A DNA stretch of 33,310 bases from NCBI GenBank assembly GCA_027046265.1, contig JALTZF010000130.1:1-33310 (forward strand), in the 5' to 3' direction. The DNA is from Pyrodictiaceae archaeon. GTDB taxonomy: Archaea > Thermoproteota > Thermoprotei_A > Sulfolobales > Pyrodictiaceae. Each line of letters begins with the position of its first letter. The stretch's first letter is position 1. The translations under genes were made by a program, and so were the position numbers. Positions 31,702 to 33,310 of the stretch are shown piece by piece. The notes below the pieces were generated by a model that saw only the letters and a program-made list of their open reading frames with translations, did no database searches and was not told the origin of the DNA.

Positions 31702-32235
31702 TCATAGTGGGATATTACTTATGCCCATTATGTACAAGTAAATTATTCTGCTTAGTCCACCCGTATAATGCTTTTCTACGTGGACGGGTCTCCATCCTGG
31801 AATGGGAAAGTCTAATGTCACGACTCTGCTACCAATCTTTAACTCTGATTCGAGCTTAGGCTTGAGCATATTATTAACCCTGGTCAATAAGTACATGTAG
31901 ACTATGTCAGCTTTTGATAAATCTACTTTGAAGAAGTTATCATTTATGAAGTGTATCCTCTCTGCAACCCCTTCCTTTTGAGCGTTTTCAATAGCTTTCT
32001 CTAATAAGTCTCGTCTGATTTCAATACAGTATGCTAAAGCTCCTCTCTTTGCTGCTTCGATGACTACACGACCATCACCACAGCCAAGATCATAAAATAT
32101 TATTCCTGGCCGTACACCAGCTACCCTCATGATATGTGATATAAGTTTTCGCCGCGTGGGTACCCAAGGAACATCATATGAGCCCAATACTATCAATGGA
32201 ATACTTCTAAACAAACTGTCAACATTCGTAACCAT
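31702..32235 (-). CDS. aKMT-type protein lysine methyltransferase
   Basis: A small Rossmann-fold methyltransferase, 177 residues, resembling the crenarchaeal lysine methyltransferase aKMT that methylates chromatin protein Cren7 and other proteins. Hallmarks in order are YDVPWVPT, IIFYDLGCGDGRVVIEAAKRG (motif I), CIEIRRDLLEKAIENA, NDNFFKVDLSKADIVYMYLLTRVNNMLKPKLESELKIGSRVVTLDF and GWRPVHVEKH. The YLLTxVNxMLKPKLExELKxGxRVVxxxF block is almost diagnostic. The frame is open to a TTG at 32247. The ATG at 32235 has GGGGGAGG directly before it, with very short spacing, so a slightly later start is possible. It converges with dys. Confidence 0.85.
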   Translation of the reverse strand: MVTNVDSLFRSIPLIVLGSYDVPWVPTRRKLISHIMRVAGVRPGIIFYDLGCGDGRVVIEAAKRGALAYCIEIRRDLLEKAIENAQKEGVAERIHFINDNFFKVDLSKADIVYMYLLTRVNNMLKPKLESELKIGSRVVTLDFPIPGWRPVHVEKHYTGGLSRIIYLYIMGISNIPL

Positions 32236-32711
32236 TACCTCCCCCAAGTTAAGGATACTTTTTTCACATGCTTTCGCCTAATATAGGGATAGGTCTACAG
32301 TACATGTGTATGATGAGTTGTATTATGAACGAACAATTATATCGTGAAAATCCTTACGATAAATTCATTGGTAAAGACAATAGAATATAACAATTAAGAG
32401 TAAAGGGCTTGAAATGGCGTTCGAAAGCTTAAGATAGGCCTCTTTTGTTATATAGGACTGTATTAAAGTGTCTTAGGCCAAAGATTTTATTTAAATTTTA
32501 AGGAAAACCTTAGCTGGAATGTATGGAATAAGTTAAGGACATTAATGCTTGTATGGCAAATAACATTGACTTTTAAATAATGTATTAATATTGGAGTTCT
32601 TCACGCATTCTTATACGCATAGACGTTAGAAAGTTTAAGGCCTTACTTAAACTAATGTAATACTAGGCTTTCTATAGAAGTGTCATGGGGCTCTTGAGGC
32701 GTTGATAGATT
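32236..32711. other. AT-rich intergenic stretch, no gene recognised
   Basis: About 475 bp very rich in A/T, with several TATA-like strings (TTTATTTAAATTTTAAGG near 32485, TTTAAATAATGTATTAATATT near 32573, TTTCTATAGAA near 32670). The last would place transcription near 32700, just before the partial methyltransferase. A 26-codon frame at 32310-32390 begins with ATGATGA, but neither a coding case nor a D box supports it. I see no tRNA or C/D unit here. Confidence 0.5.
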
Positions 32712-33310
32712 TTGACTGAGCGCATAGAAGGCTTTACTAGGAAAAAGTTGGAAATAAACTTATGGATTAAAATAATTAGACAAATAGAAAACATAGTATC
32801 CGTATATGATAGAGTTGCAAGGATAATCTCGTTGGGTCTTGCAGATAAAATTAGGAGGAAGGCACTTATTGTTTCATCTCTGCTTGCTGATGAGCGGAGG
32901 GCTGTTGTAGATGTTGGCTGTGGGCCAGGAACCTCTGTACGTGAGATATTACGGCTAGTCGTTCCAAAATACATTATTTGTGTAGATCCTTCTATCTATT
33001 TGCTTGAGTTTTGTATGCAAAAATTCAGAGTTGAAAGAATTTATATGGATTTTGTTGTAGGTGTTGCTGAATATATGCCTATAAGAGATAGAGCAGTCGA
33101 TGTGGTTACAGTGTTTTATGCTGCTAGAGACTTTAGTGATCCTCAGAAAGGTTTTAAAGAGTTACTCAGAATTTCACGTTGCAGTATCGCTATTGGCGAT
33201 ATCTTTCTTCCAGACGATAGTATCTCAAGAGTAATTGTTAAGACATGGATCTGTTATTTTGTTCCATTAATAGTAGATATTGTAGCTTTTGGTCATGGCA
33301 AAGATTATAG
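32712..33310 (+). CDS. SAM-dependent methyltransferase, 3' end beyond the window
   Basis: An open frame of about 199 codons runs to the window edge without a stop. It starts at TTG 32712, the first start after an in-frame stop at 32706, with GAGGCG upstream, and begins MTERIEGFTRKK. Motif I is AVVDVGCGPGTSVREIL (about residues 64-80). ICVDPSIYLLEFCMQ, VGVAEYMPIRDRAVDVVTVFYAARDFSDPQKGFKELLRIS and IAIGDIFLPDD follow. This is the class I order of UbiE/COQ5-like enzymes, including the FxxRN-like FYAARDF region. The last segment is hydrophobic (CYFVPLIVDIVAF), as in UbiE-type proteins. A quinone substrate is one possibility. The missing C-terminus prevents a firmer call. Confidence 0.75.
   Translation, partial: MTERIEGFTRKKLEINLWIKIIRQIENIVSVYDRVARIISLGLADKIRRKALIVSSLLADERRAVVDVGCGPGTSVREILRLVVPKYIICVDPSIYLLEFCMQKFRVERIYMDFVVGVAEYMPIRDRAVDVVTVFYAARDFSDPQKGFKELLRISRCSIAIGDIFLPDDSISRVIVKTWICYFVPLIVDIVAFGHGKDY

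Noticed and set aside
32310-32390. C-box-like ATGATGA and 26-codon frame in the last intergenic region
   Set aside because: No D box follows within range, and the short frame has no supporting ribosome site or homology that I can recognise.

Overview
The window is chromosomal DNA from a hyperthermophilic archaeon, most probably a Thermoproteota (Crenarchaeota) member of the Desulfurococcales/Pyrodictiaceae type. This rests on family content, not on any database match. The genes include Elf1, Sec61-beta, TiaS, Tsr3, an archaeal CCA enzyme, PCNA, Nop5/fibrillarin, deoxyhypusine synthase, an aKMT-type lysine methyltransferase and ether-lipid enzymes. GTG and TTG starts are common, many genes have Shine-Dalgarno sites, and several have TATA boxes close to the start. 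No transposase, prophage, CRISPR array or rRNA operon is present.

Layout. 1-1.8 kb: Elf1 overlapping geranylgeranylglyceryl phosphate synthase, then MazG-like and Sec61-beta genes on the minus strand. 1.8-2.3 kb: a non-coding stretch with a long inverted repeat. 2.3-7.8 kb: tiaS, a lone RAM-domain protein, tsr3, cca, an atypical kinase, an HTH protein and an orphan. 7.9-9.4 kb: tRNA-Leu(UAG), an HD-domain protein, then about 500 bp of probable non-coding RNA genes. 9.4-12.3 kb: geranylgeranyl reductase and idsA (minus strand), divergent from PCNA. 12.4-16.2 kb: a C/D RNA gene, then a minus-strand run of methyltransferase, MTA phosphorylase, SIS-like protein and RimK-type ligase. 16.2-19.7 kb: a C/D RNA antisense to the end of a SWIM-finger gene, a UbiA-type DGGGP synthase, an orphan coupled to taw3, and a winged-helix protein. 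19.7-23.9 kb: a conserved orphan divergent from nop5, then fibrillarin, UPF0216 and a COG1395 regulator. 24-29.1 kb: aspS and an alternative heme cluster (ahbD, fused ahbAB, ahbC). 29.1-33.3 kb: 5-formyl-THF cyclo-ligase-like protein, RecB-like nuclease, dys, aKMT, and a methyltransferase cut off by the window end.

Themes. Four steps of archaeal ether-lipid synthesis lie in 17 kb (IdsA, GGGP synthase, DGGGP synthase, GG reductase). RNA maturation is dense (TiaS, Taw3, Cca, Tsr3, Nop5, fibrillarin).

The most interesting signal is not protein coding. Reading both strands for C box (RTGATGA) and D box (CTGA) pairs at about 12-nt guide spacing gave a set of C/D-box guide RNA candidates at 8.94, 9.30, 12.37, 16.24, 17.6 and 25.5 kb. 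One appears to have three consecutive guide modules and one is embedded in the end of taw3. A separate folded RNA candidate of about 145 nt lies at 9.1 kb and matches no family I recognise.
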